A DNA stretch of 58,860 nucleotides from Stemphylium vesicarium (lineage: Eukaryota; Ascomycota; Dothideomycetes; Pleosporales; Pleosporaceae), in the NCBI GenBank assembly GCA_004380135.1, contig QXCR01000170.1:1-58860 (forward strand), read 5' to 3'. The stretch's first letter is position 1; every line of letters starts with the position of its first letter. Positions 22,101 through 32,733 of this stretch are shown piece after piece. Below the pieces are notes generated by a model. That model was not told where the DNA came from, ran no database searches, and saw only the letters and a program-made list of their open reading frames with translations. The position numbers and the translations under genes are program-made.

Positions 22101-24168
22101 ATGTCAGAGGCGGAAGAGGCGTGAGACTGCGCACTGTACCGCGACAGACGCTGATCTACCATGCACATATTAAGTCCGTAGAATTCTCTCTGCCACCTGA
22201 GCATGTTGGACCTGCCCTTTCGAAACGTACTTCCGGTAGTCATCATGCCCTGGCGGCCTCGGCGAGCGATAAATCGAGCCGTTCCGCTCACGCTGTAGAT
22301 CCCACGTCGTAATTACTTGCCAATAATCCGTCGAGAACTAAATTATTGAGGGCGTTTACGATTACTATCACAACTCATCTTGTTTTGGCGCGGTCTGACG
22401 AGATTTTGACGTACAACATGAAGTAGTGCAAGACAGCATAACGTGCAGAAGTCAGCGCCATGTGCTCGTAACGATATCAAGCATCCACCAGATACATAGC
22501 GACTAGCATCAAGCCATCAGCCCCAAGGGTGTTTGTACACCAAGTGTCAAACTCTCTTGATCAGTGTTACTAAGAATGCTCTCGTGTTACCTGAATAAAA
22601 TATACAGAGAGCAGGTCACTCGTAGAAAAACCATGGAAATGAATTAGATGAACCTTGATCAGTGTCGTCTATATGGTAACACATGATCCAGACTTGACTA
22701 TCAACACACCCAATCATCCAGCTAATATACCCGAAACCGATTCAAGCACCTCAATCGAACAGTATCGCATCAGCCCCAACAACGGCAAACGCATTCTCGT
22801 ATCAACAATATCAATACGCTCGTACAAGTCCCACAAACGCCCTCGTACCGCCATCCAGGTACGACATCCCCAAATCAGACAACCTCCCGTCGGATGCATC
22901 ACCACCCTCTCATCTTCCCCAATACCCTCACGCATCCAATTGCCTACGCTACCCATACACACTCAATCTCACAAACTTAAGCAATAACGTCATTTACACC
23001 ATCCATCCACATAATCATAGCGCAACATAGACCAAATACGCCAGCCAGCCAGCCAGCCACCCACCCACACATACACCCCATCGCCTCTCAAAAGTTAAAC
23101 CTCCCCGCTACCGAAGCTCTAGAACAAAATACGCGAGCTTCCAGGGCTGCTTATCGATTAGACCTACTTTCTTGCATCATTAGTTCTGAGGGCGTTTGCC
23201 TCGTCACAGTCGGTGGCATGAAAAGCTGAAGAGAAGAGGCGAGATGCAGTAGCTTGAAACCTTGGCCTCCCTTTCGCACCCACTGCGCGGGCGCAAGTCC
23301 GGTTGGGCAGGTGAACCAACAACGCCCTGTTTCTCGGTTCTCGGGCCTGGGGGCTGGGTACCACGTTTTCGCTGAACACCAGAACCGGGCTGCTGGGGCG
23401 TAGATAGAGTTATGTGCATGTACCGCTAAGCAGGTAAGGATGGGAGTCAAAAGTGTGGTATTGGCTACATGGTAGATGACGCAGCGGAGTATCCTCCGTG
23501 AAAAGGAAGTTGGCGTGAATGTTGAGCGAAAGTCTGTCTGTATTTGCAAACCTTCAGTGTTCTAAGACTGAAGGTGGCTTTTGGGCATTGGTCAATCGTC
23601 GCAATCTGCAGCGTCATGAGCTGAGTGCATACGACGAAAAAAGCCTGGGCTTCACTCGTTGAGCAACGACCAAGGTCGAGTATACAAGGCCTTGAACATT
23701 TTGACGAGATGTGTCTCCCCATCAAACCATCCTCTTCATCGGAAAACCTTGAAGATGGTCTGCAGGCGAGCAGTGACTATTGTCACCTGGCATTATTCTT
23801 CGCTAGTCGTATAACTCACGGCGACCATTAGGTTAAAGTCGATGAGTAGATATTCTAGCGTGAAAAGAAGAACTTCACAAGCTTGGTCTCACGGCGACGG
23901 CTGGAGTAACAAATCTCATTCGTTGCCAAACTCCAAATCCATCGTGGTATCATTTCGAACAGAAAACTTCGACGGGGCCGCATGACGGCAAGTCCATTGT
24001 TCGAGCTAGAAGCCGGTATAACGCCCTGCTTTTCCATGCGCGCATCGCATGCCCAGACCGTGAACCCATGATATGCATTTCATCCACCCCGAGGCAGCGA
24101 GAAAGCTCGTGTCGATACGCCTCGGAGCCGTGGTATGTCGTCAAACAAAGAAACAAGAGGTGAGACGC
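19108..24168. other. 5-kb gene-poor region
   Basis: The left end is the leader/promoter of the Kelch-like gene and includes a possible 5' UTR intron (minus strand, donor GTATGT near 19407, acceptor TTACAG near 19354). The rest has only open frames without domains, including 20940-21317, 21776-22312 and 22655-22987. A CCAG tetranucleotide repeat lies at 23041-23058. No transposase, terminal repeat or tRNA was recognised. Confidence 0.45.
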
Positions 24169-24735
24169 TTAAGCCTCCCTCTGCTTCTTCTTCTCCTCGC
24201 GGCCGGCGCTCTTGCGCTCCAGGATCTGCTCACGGTCCTTGTCGAGCTTGAGCTTGGTAACGACAACCTTGGAGGGAGCGATGGGGATGGGAACCGATTG
24301 GCCGTTGCTCTTCTCGCGGACGACTGTGTGAAAACTTAGTAAGACTGCGGGTTTTGACGGAATGAAGGGCTACGCACTGCCGTTGACATGGATGCAGTAC
24401 TTGAGGCGGTAGACGGAGGTGACCTTGCCCTCACGGCCCTTGTTGGAACCGCGGACAACGGTGATCTCGTCCTGGGAAAAGTTAGCACACACAGGCAAAG
24501 TCGATGACAATGTGGAAGATACTCACGTCCTTGCGGATGGGAATGCTGCGCACTCCGTGCTTCTCGCGGAGCTCCTTACTCAAAGGCGCCTGAAGGTTGT
24601 TAGAACATGTCCACTGCAATGTTCCAAGTCTCTTCATACGCTCATGATGACCCGACGCACACTACTCGGCGCACTGAAGTGCGCCTTTCGCGATTTGCGG
24701 CGAGAGCTCGCGACCATTGACTGGACCTTGGTCAT
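24169..24735 (-). CDS. RPL26: 60S ribosomal protein L26 (uL24)
   Basis: A structural protein of the large ribosomal subunit near the tunnel exit. Four exons: 24735-24640, 24589-24527, 24471-24378 and 24323-24169, giving 135 residues. Donors are GTATGA, GTGAGT and GTGCGT, and the acceptors are TTCAG, CCCAG and CACAG. The protein matches uL24 closely throughout: SSRRKSRKAHFSAPSSVRR, APLSKELREKHGVRSIPIRK, the KOW-type stretch DDEITVVRGSNKGREGKV and PSKVVVTKLKLDKDRE, with a basic tail. The length equals that of fungal/animal L26. It is divergent from the AT-hook gene, with 433 bp between the two start codons. No intact longer frame competes with this model. Confidence 0.95.
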
Positions 24736-25168
24736 TTTTGCTGTGGAATTGGCGGGTTGTCGGGTTAGTAGACAAAGTTCGTGTCGCAAGCACAAAATTG
24801 AAGCCGTGAAGGTGGGCAGAGGGCTAGCCTGCTTCGCTTCGTTAGCACCGGAGGCATAGTTTCGCCGGAACGCCGACCAACCCGGCCCCATGCAGGTCGG
24901 CAACGCGTGCATCGGAATCAGTAGGTATCGCCGAGACGCCACTTTCAGCACGCGTCGCAGTTTGTCTGCCCTTTGATCTGGCGCACGAATCGCGCGTAGC
25001 GAGAGGCAGCTAACAAAGCTGTACATTGCGCAAAGACTCAACACCAAGACAGTCTCTACAGCTCACGACACCCGTCCCTTTACGTGAACCCCGATCCCCA
25101 TGCTGTTACTCGACCTTACCCGCACCATTGGTCTAGAAGACCTACCGAACTTCTAGGCCGTGGTCGAC
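24736..25168. promoter_or_regulatory. Divergent promoter of RPL26 and the AT-hook gene
   Basis: A 433-bp spacer between opposite start codons at 24735 (-) and 25169 (+). It must carry both promoters. I found no motif that I can name with confidence. Confidence 0.5.
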
Positions 25169-25584
25169 ATGTCTTCGAACGCATACAACCCGTACAGTCA
25201 CCCTTACCAGCAAAGTTCTGCCCAGCAGTACTCAGCATACCAGACCGCACCGCCCTCGAACAATGTCGCCCAGTCTTCCCACCAATATCAGCAGCCACCG
25301 ACAACCCAAGCCCAAGACCACATGTCGTACCAACCGCAATCGTACGCGGAGCAGAGCACTGGATATGGGACGGCACAGGACACTTCATGGAACAACAACA
25401 GTTATGGTGGAGCCCGGGAGACGACAAGTAGGGCTGCCGAAGTGCTGCGCAATATGAGCAATCCCTCGTACACTGCCAGCAGTACTGCTGCCACCAACCA
25501 GACGGGCTTCACCGCGGCTAATGCCCCGGCCTCGCACTCCAGTCGCTATGCCACTGGGACTTCGCATTCACCGCAAGTACAAGC

Positions 25585-25617
<33 letters not shown>

Positions 25618-28600
25618 GCAGTCTGCATACGGACAATCGCAATCGCGCCCCCGTAGCGTCAACAAGAATCGCGCGCAGCAAGGGAATCGCGGCTTACCAT
25701 CTCCGACCATGGCAGCAGATTATCCTTCGCAGGGGACACAGTCAATATACAACCAGCAACAGCAGCGCTCCGCTAGCCCTGCCCAGCCTCAGTACAATAC
25801 CGCGCCCGTCAGCAATACCAGAGGCGCGACCACGACGGCTACGGCGAATACCCAGTACAGCGAGTACAGCGACCGGCAGCTTCCTAGCGTCGAGGCCCCG
25901 CGTACTTCTCAGAACGCCACATCGTCGAATACCTACAACTATGGCAACGCTCAAATGCCGCCGGCCGCAATCGCGCCTCCTGCACCGAGCGCTAGTATGG
26001 CGGACACATACAGCGCCCAAAGCACTACCACGGTAGATCCACTGGCTGTATACGACCCATGGCCCGAGTACCAGCGAAAACAGGCTGTACAAAAGGCATT
26101 GGAGGATGCAGCACGTGCTGAAGAGGAAAGGATCGCCGAAGAAATGCGCAAAGTAGAAGAGCAGAGAAAAGAGGAAGAGCGCAAACGGCAAGAAGAGGAG
26201 GACAATCTGCGACAGCCATCGTCCAAGAACAAGCCGAAGAAGAGTCAGAAGCAACAGCAGCCCAACAAAGCCGAAATAGTCTCTGCCGTGTCAGCCAGCG
26301 ACGATGGCCCCGGTGAAGCGCTTGAGAATGAGATTCGTGCAATCATGGTGAAGATGCGCGAGCTCCATAGCAAAGACCCAGCACTTCTAGCGCGCATTTG
26401 GGAGGAAGAGCGCAGAGCGAAAGCCCCAAAGTCACCAACGGCACAAAACAAAACCGCGCCCCAAGCTCCCTCGACCCAGCCGACCCAATTTGCTCAGGCA
26501 AATACCCCACATGTTGCGAACTCGAGGAAGAAGACCGTCTCTAAAGAAGCACAGAGTCCCAATGTACCTAAGCCAGCCACTCCTGCCGTCGCCCAAGCAG
26601 TACCTGTTCGACAAGCCCAGCCAACGGCCAACCGAACCGCTGGTAATACTGTTTGGCCACCTGAAAAGAAGGCTCATTTGGCAAATGCAGCATCAGTGTA
26701 TCTCAATGCTCAGAACCCCGGTAATCATGTCGAATCCAGTCGCGTACTCACTCTGCTTGACGGCAACCCCTCATACATTGAGCTGTGCAGGCAGCTTGAG
26801 CAAATGGGCCTCAAATTGGACCGCGCAGTCTTTGCTAAAAGCTTGCTCACGGCGGTGCCAGACGTCAACTCAGGCCGGAAATCAGTGCCTCAATCTGCAC
26901 CAGCCCCCGTGCAAAAGTCCCACGTTCCTCCAGCCGTTATGAAGAGAGAAGTCGCAACTCCTGTTGCACCCAGCCCACAGTTCGCACCTGCTTCTGGCTC
27001 ACCAGCAAATGGGGGGTCACATCCACCGTTTCCAGACAACGCGTCACCTGCAGCCCCGCTAGCACCTGGACCAGCACCGGTCGCCGAGATGGTTCCCATC
27101 AAGCCCGAGCTCAGGAAGCCGGCCAACAAAGAGGAGGCTGCCCGGAAGCGCAACTTGAGCGACCTCATGGACCTGACGCAGCTATCAGAGGACGAGGACA
27201 TGGGCCCGCCGCCCAAGAGACTAGCCTCAGAATCCATGCGTTCATTCGGATCTCCCCACCCACACCAGGACGCAATGGATATTGACGAGGGACCCTCGAC
27301 TCTGAATTTACCTATCGCTGATAATCCTTCACAAACACCACATCCTTTCGTTCCTCAGCCAAACCAGCCGCCCAGTGAGCTTCGATACGACACCTATGTT
27401 GAGCCCCTTGATCGGAAGAAGGCACTTCGCCGGAACAATTACAATCCCGCGACGATTGCACGCGATGTTCTCCTCGCTTGTGGAAGACACCCGTCTGAGC
27501 GTAATCTCAATCAGCATTTGGATGGGCTGAGGACAACCCTGCCTCAGGTGACGTTCGATTCCGACCTCAGTACTCTCCGATGGGACCTGATCGATCCTGG
27601 AAAGCCTCCCCCGGGATACTTCAAAGACGGCGTCCAAGCCTTTGCTGAGGATGCAGACGACGAAGATGATCCGGGCGATGAGGATGCAAGACCGCGTCCC
27701 CACGCTCCGTTGAATGCGATTGGCGGTGAAGGTGGGGCTCAAATGAAGGTCCAAGCTTTACCTGAAGTTATCAACCCATTCAAGCAAAACCCACGCGGTC
27801 GACCTCCGCGACACTCTTTCCCCGACGGTGCCAGTCCAGCAACACCTAAGCGCCCGAAAGATCCTGCTTCTATGAGTTCAAGCGCTCCGCGTCCCTCTTC
27901 CGGCGCTGCTGGAGTAGGATACCAGGCATTCAGGTCAGCCACCGAATATGGCCCAGACGGTCAACCACTCCCGAAGAAGAAAGGTCGTCCCGTGGGATGG
28001 AGGAAGGCGATCCATGGATCTGCTGCCGCACAGTCTCGACCGGCCATGAATGGACATACGGGACCTTTGAGCAAGCATCATCCTACGCAGCCCAGCTCTT
28101 TACGCAATGCGCATACAGGCCAGAACAATGCGCCTATTCGCATTGAATCACGGTCGCCGAGTGTTGCGAATCGTGTTCCTCAGTACCAGTCGTACAAATG
28201 CAAATGGCTAAACTGTAAAGCCGACCTGCATAACCTGGACACACTGAAGAAACACATATTCAAAGTGCATCGTAAGGAGACGCCTCACAACACGCTGGAC
28301 TGTCTGTGGGATGATTGCGGCAAAGAGGTTACCAACTTTGATCCATTGACAAACATGAGACTCGAGCGTCATCAGCCGTATTCTTTCGACCTGGAGAGCA
28401 ACTGGCGCAGCCATATACAGCAGTCGCACTTTGATCCGCTGTCATGGGAGCTTGGTGACGGACCAGCCAGTGGTCTCTCCGGTAAGGGAGATAATTGAAG
28501 GGCTTGTATGATTTAAGATGGAAGAAAGGATCTAACACTACCTACTCTAGACTCGCATGATTCTGAGGCTTATCTAAGCGATGCGCAAGGCCGACAGGTT

Positions 28601-28873
28601 ACTCCACGTATTACAGTTGACCCCGAACGCCTAGAGGCACTCCGCTCCTCCCCACATGCTTTCGTCGCAGCCTCCCGAGGTCGCGGACGACCCCCGAAAC
28701 GCACAGCGGAACAAGAAGCTCATGATGCGCATGAAAGGCTTGTGTCGCTAAAGATGCGCATTGGTGGGCCAGGTATGGATCGTGGAGGCGCAACGCTTGT
28801 AAACAACAAACGTCGGCGTGGTCTCATTGAAGGTGACGAGACAGAAGAGGAGCTCGTAGACGTGGAGGACTGA
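25169..28873 (+). CDS. Large Gln-rich AT-hook and C2H2 zinc-finger nuclear protein
   Basis: Two exons: 25169-28481 and 28551-28873, giving 1211 residues. The intron has donor GTAAGG, a CTAAC branch site and acceptor CTCTAG. Residues 1-300 are Gln/Ser/Tyr-rich and low-complexity, including ten consecutive Gln (140-149, encoded by ten CAG). A charged coiled-coil-like stretch follows (310-349, Glu/Arg-rich). Two ordered blocks, about 496-575 (WPPEKKAHLANAASVYLNAQ, then YIELCRQLEQMGLKLDRAVF) and 738-817, look conserved but match no domain I can name. GRP-type AT-hook cores occur near 876 (RGRPPR), 939 (KKKGRPVGWRK) and 1147 (RGRGRPPKR). A C2H2 finger pair spans about 1009-1090 (CKWLNC...H...H). 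It is probably a chromatin or transcription cofactor. ARID2/RSC-like identity was considered but there is no ARID signature. The start is the first ATG (MSSNAYNPYSHPYQQ). Confidence 0.8.
25586..25615 (+). repeat. (CAG)10 trinucleotide repeat
   Basis: Ten uninterrupted CAG codons encode polyglutamine inside the AT-hook protein gene. Pure codon repeats of this kind are prone to length change. Confidence 0.95.
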
Positions 28874-29190
28874 AGGCAATGACGGCGCTCCACAAGTGGT
28901 GCGCAGTACACCTAATACTGTATATATTTTGCTTTCTTGTACAATTACACGTATACCCATCGCAAGAGCGACCCTAGATTGGGTTGGCCTTGTTGGGCCT
29001 GCGTCGGAAATAATCACAGGCAGTTCTATGCCTGATTCCCCACGTTGATATACGCCTGAACTCCATGCTCTTAGTCGATGTGCCCCTCCTATGTGAAGTT
29101 GACATCATTTCTGTCCTGCCCAGCCTATGAAATCGCACCGTGTATGAGTTGTGGCGTGTCCTTCAGAGAGGCTTGACGGCGACGTATCCC
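28874..29190. other. Convergent intergenic spacer
   Basis: 3' ends of the AT-hook gene (+) and OST4 (-) face each other across 317 bp. No gene was recognised. Confidence 0.6.
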
Positions 29191-29343
29191 TCATGCCTTG
29201 ACTTTGCCTGCCGCACCCTTGGGTCTCTCCTCAACCTTGTGGTCTTCTGAGTTGACCTCGAGGAAATGGTATAGAACGATGAGCAGCATGGCAGCGCTTC
29301 CGAGGAAGATGGCGAGCGAGTAGAGTTGGGCGTCGGTAATCAT
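29191..29343 (-). CDS. OST4: Oligosaccharyltransferase subunit OST4
   Basis: A 50-residue ER membrane mini-protein, the small subunit that helps to hold the STT3-containing oligosaccharyltransferase together during N-glycosylation. The start MITDAQLYSLAIFLGSAAML closely parallels yeast Ost4 (MISDEQLNSLAI), and a single transmembrane helix covers about 8-28. A hydrophilic C-terminus of about 20 residues (EDHKVEERPKGAAG) is longer than in yeast. The frame is open further upstream, but the ATG at 29343 begins precisely at the conserved MITD and no homology extends beyond it, so the short form is chosen. It is divergent from TMA46 across 439 bp. Confidence 0.92.
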   Translation of the reverse strand: MITDAQLYSLAIFLGSAAMLLIVLYHFLEVNSEDHKVEERPKGAAGKVKA

Positions 29344-29782
29344 CTTGGACGTGACGGCGCGTCGAACGTAGCTGGGAAACCGGGGAAGGCGGTTGGGGGG
29401 GTGCGCTGCGGAGTTGTCAGCGAGATCAATTGACAGATGCAAGATGCCAAGAGCCTACAGGAAGCCGATGCGAAGCTGCAAGTCAAAAGTCGGGAATGTC
29501 AGCGTGGTATTGGTTCCGCAATGATTGACTACTGGAGCTCATGTGAAGGCCACCTTGAAGCTTCGGGAATGTCGGCGAGGGCAGGGCTGGCTCTAGCGCA
29601 AGGTCCTCCGCCACTCGAAAATCCACCCCACACAGCGTCATTCTCACTTTGACACACACAGCCCAGGAACCATATCATCCACCAGGCGCCAAATTCAACC
29701 GAATCTCAACCCCGAAACCCTCGAAATTCTCAAATACCCCTACCCCCCACTGTCTTTTCAACTTCTCACAAACTAAGCCAAT
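29344..29782. promoter_or_regulatory. Divergent promoter of OST4 and TMA46
   Basis: 439 bp between opposite start codons. It contains short open frames only. Confidence 0.5.
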
Positions 29783-30876
29783 ATGCCACCCAAAGGCAAG
29801 GGCGAGCAGCCCAAGGTGAAGAAGGTCGCCGTGGACAAGACCTTTGGTATGAAAAACAAGAAGGGAGGAGCCGCCCAGAAACATATTGCGCAAATCAAAG
29901 CTACGCAAGCGTCGGGAGGAACGCCCGATGAAAAGCGCAAGGCGGCGGAGAAGGCGCAGCGCGAGAAGGAAAAGGCCGCAGCAGAGGCAGCGCGCAAAGA
30001 AACCGCCGAGCTCTTCAAGCCCGTTCAGGTCCAGAAGGTCCCATTCGGAACCGACCCCAAGACTGTTCTTTGCCAGTTTTTCAAAAAGGGCAACTGCGAC
30101 AAGGGCAAGAAGTGCAAGTTCAGCCATGACTTGGCGATTGAACGCAAGACCGAGAAGAGGAGTTTGTACACCGACAACAGAGACCAGGAGAAGCAAGAAG
30201 AAGAAGAGCGCAGGAAGAAGGACAACATGGACGAGTGGGATGAGGACAAGCTGCGACAGGTCGTCTTGAGCAAGCACGGTAATCCGAAGACCACTACGGA
30301 CAAAGTGTGCAAGTACTTCATTCAGGCCATCGAGGACCAGAAATACGGATGGTTCTGGACATGCCCGAACGGTGGAGACAAGTGCTTCTACAAGCATTCT
30401 TTGCCACCTGGGTACGTTTCTCCTCCCTTGAAACTCTTGAGACACCGTTGTCGAGAGCCTGGACTAACACTTTACCCAGTTTCGTCATCAAGACAAAGGA
30501 ACAGCGCGCAGCCGAGAAGGCCCTCATGGCAAACTCTCCGCTCAACACTCTCACTCTCGAAGACTTCCTCGAGTCCGAACGTCATAAGCTCACCGGAAAC
30601 CTTACACCCGTCACACCAGAAACGTTTGCGAAGTGGAAGAAGGAGCGTGTCGACAAGAAGCAGGCTGAGGAAGAAGCCAAGAAGCTCAAGGACGCGACCG
30701 GTAGGGCCATGTTCGAGAAGGGCGACTGGGCAAGAGAGAGTGACGATGAAAGCGATGACGATGATGACGATGACGAATGGAACCTGGAGACTATGAGGAA
30801 GGAGACCGAGGCCGCGCGAGCCAGGAAAGAGGAAGAACGCATGGCCGCCGCGCTGGAAAAGATGGCCGTGTCTTGA
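29783..30876 (+). CDS. TMA46: CCCH zinc-finger, DRG-binding translation factor (TMA46/DFRP1 type)
   Basis: A ribosome-associated partner of the Rbg/DRG GTPases. Two exons: 29783-30411 and 30480-30876, giving 341 residues. The intron is 68 bp (donor GTACGT, acceptor TTACCCAG). The N-terminus is MPPKGKGEQPKVKK with KTFGMKNKKG, as is typical of the family. The first CCCH finger is CQFFKKGNCDKGKKCKFSH (about 94-112). A second one follows with CKYFIQAIED...WFWTCPNGGDKCFYKH (about 176-205). The DRG-binding stretch starts at HSLPPGFVIKTKEQ and runs into LTLEDFLE. An acidic segment, SDDESDDDDDDDEW, precedes the coiled C-terminus. Length and order match yeast Tma46 and human ZC3H15. Splicing is needed because the unspliced frame leaves the family sequence at the intron. 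Confidence 0.94.
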
Positions 30877-32733
30877 ACACCTTCCTTCGTCTCGGTTCAG
30901 ACACTACTGGGGGACGGGAGCGAGAAGAGAGACGGCGAGAGCTTGCCGGCTGCCACACAATGCTGAAAAAGCTTGCAGGGCAGGTCGAATCCGTGGTGGA
31001 AAGCAACAGATTGGTTGATCCTCATACAACTTGTCGCCGTTAGTAACCTCGAGTTGTTTTTGAGCCTTGGGCGTCTCGTGCATTAGGGCATGTGCGATGG
31101 CGCATCAAGAGACTTGACCAGCTTTCGTAGGATCCGGCGCTGGCGTCTGGTTTCGGGTTTTAGGTATCTTTGTATGTGACTACGGATGAATACACCTACG
31201 ATTTTATGGGCATCATGCTATTTACTTTTTAGGGATCTTTAACCGTGAGTGATTCTTTAGATACACGATGAATAATTTTACTCTTCTTTTTACTAGCGTA
31301 CTCGGAACAGATAATGTGGATGGAGGTCTGTTAATGGGGCGGTGGCATAGACCTAGGGTGGAACTGCGGGACTGGGGACTACTTGATGTGAACCGACTGC
31401 GAGCACATATTACTCACGCACCGTGATAAAGAAGCATACTCCCTTTCTGTATGTGGTGTCATGACTACGTATACATATGTAAAATCTTAGACTTCGCCCA
31501 CATTTTGGATATATGCCCAAAGAAAGACTTTACGGTTACCCCAACCATGTACTACATTATGGCACAAAAAATCATCTACAAACCCTTAAAGTATGTACCG
31601 AGCGGGTTTCCTATTGTTCGAAATCTATCTAGGTACTCCCTTGTGAAATCCACCGCTACGGCGTCGAAGTCACTAACAGAACAAGAATATGCCGAGCGGA
31701 TCTTTTTCTGCAACAGACCCGTGCGCGCCAAGGTATAACGATGCTCTATCCCAGCCAGGCCGCATCCAAGTATAGTCTGAGCCTACAGCTATCGCACGAA
31801 GGAACCCGGAAAGCACAAACGGTAGTCGCGATCATGATCGCGGAAAGTGGAGGAGATTTCTCTCCATTCGTCTTACCAGCGAAAAAAAAAAAAGACAAGT
31901 CAAGGCTTTTCCACCCATCCTGCCCTCCATCTCCCCGAGGCGGCCTCATTGGGGGGATTTCTTCGGAATTATTATTCAGACACTGATTGGCAGCAGATAG
32001 AGTACCCAGGTAAGAGCTCGTACGAAAAGCCAAAACACATGCTAACCCAGAAGACAGCGAAACAGCTCAAGGGAACAAGATACGGTACTTGAAGTCGCCG
32101 AAAGTGGAGTCTTCACGATGCGACTTGTCATCAAGCGATCACTCCCAGGATGGCGCGTCCGAGGATGGTGCGCGTGTGTTAAGCTATATCGGGATGTATT
32201 AGGCATGAATGCGGCAAAGGCCAACGTCTGTCTTGGCAAGTAAAATGCCGCGCTGCTGTTCCGCCCACGCCGGCCATGCTCCCCGCAACATGACGGCACG
32301 CCTGGTCGGGCCACGCTACGCCCGCGTACCAGTGTCCAGATTCTGGGGGCGTCTCGACATCCGATTTTATTGCCGGGCTCCGCTACACTCCCGACATGCT
32401 TTGCCATGACTACGACAGCCCGTCTGGCGCCCTGCACTAGGCCTGGTCCGTGACGGATGGCGTCGGCGTGATGGGCAATGGATCTTTCTTAAAGAGGAGC
32501 GCTGGTCGTTTCTACTTGTTTTCTTAGTGGTCTGGTTAATCTATCCTTTTACCTGCATTTCTCTCTACTTTATATACCTACCTATACTCTGCTGTACCAC
32601 CAATCTGTGTCTCGGTATAGCTCAGAGCGAAGGCGCTTCTTCTGGATCGATCATCGAGTGTTGGGCTTTTGCGTATTATCATACTCATCGTGCTGTCCTA
32701 CCCTTCTTGAGGCTTTGAATAAGACAAGAAGCA
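30877..32733. other. Intergenic, no gene recognised
   Basis: 3' flank of TMA46 and promoter of the monooxygenase gene. The left part (31180-31720) is AT-rich. Open frames of up to about 130 codons have no domain, and no repeat or RNA gene was recognised. Confidence 0.45.

Noticed and set aside
20940..22312. Open frames of 125 and 178 codons in the gene-poor region
   Set aside because: No domain, signal peptide or splice logic; composition looks random.
29344..29442. N-terminal extension of OST4 by 33 residues
   Set aside because: The known family begins at MI(S/T)D; the extension is most likely 5' leader sequence.
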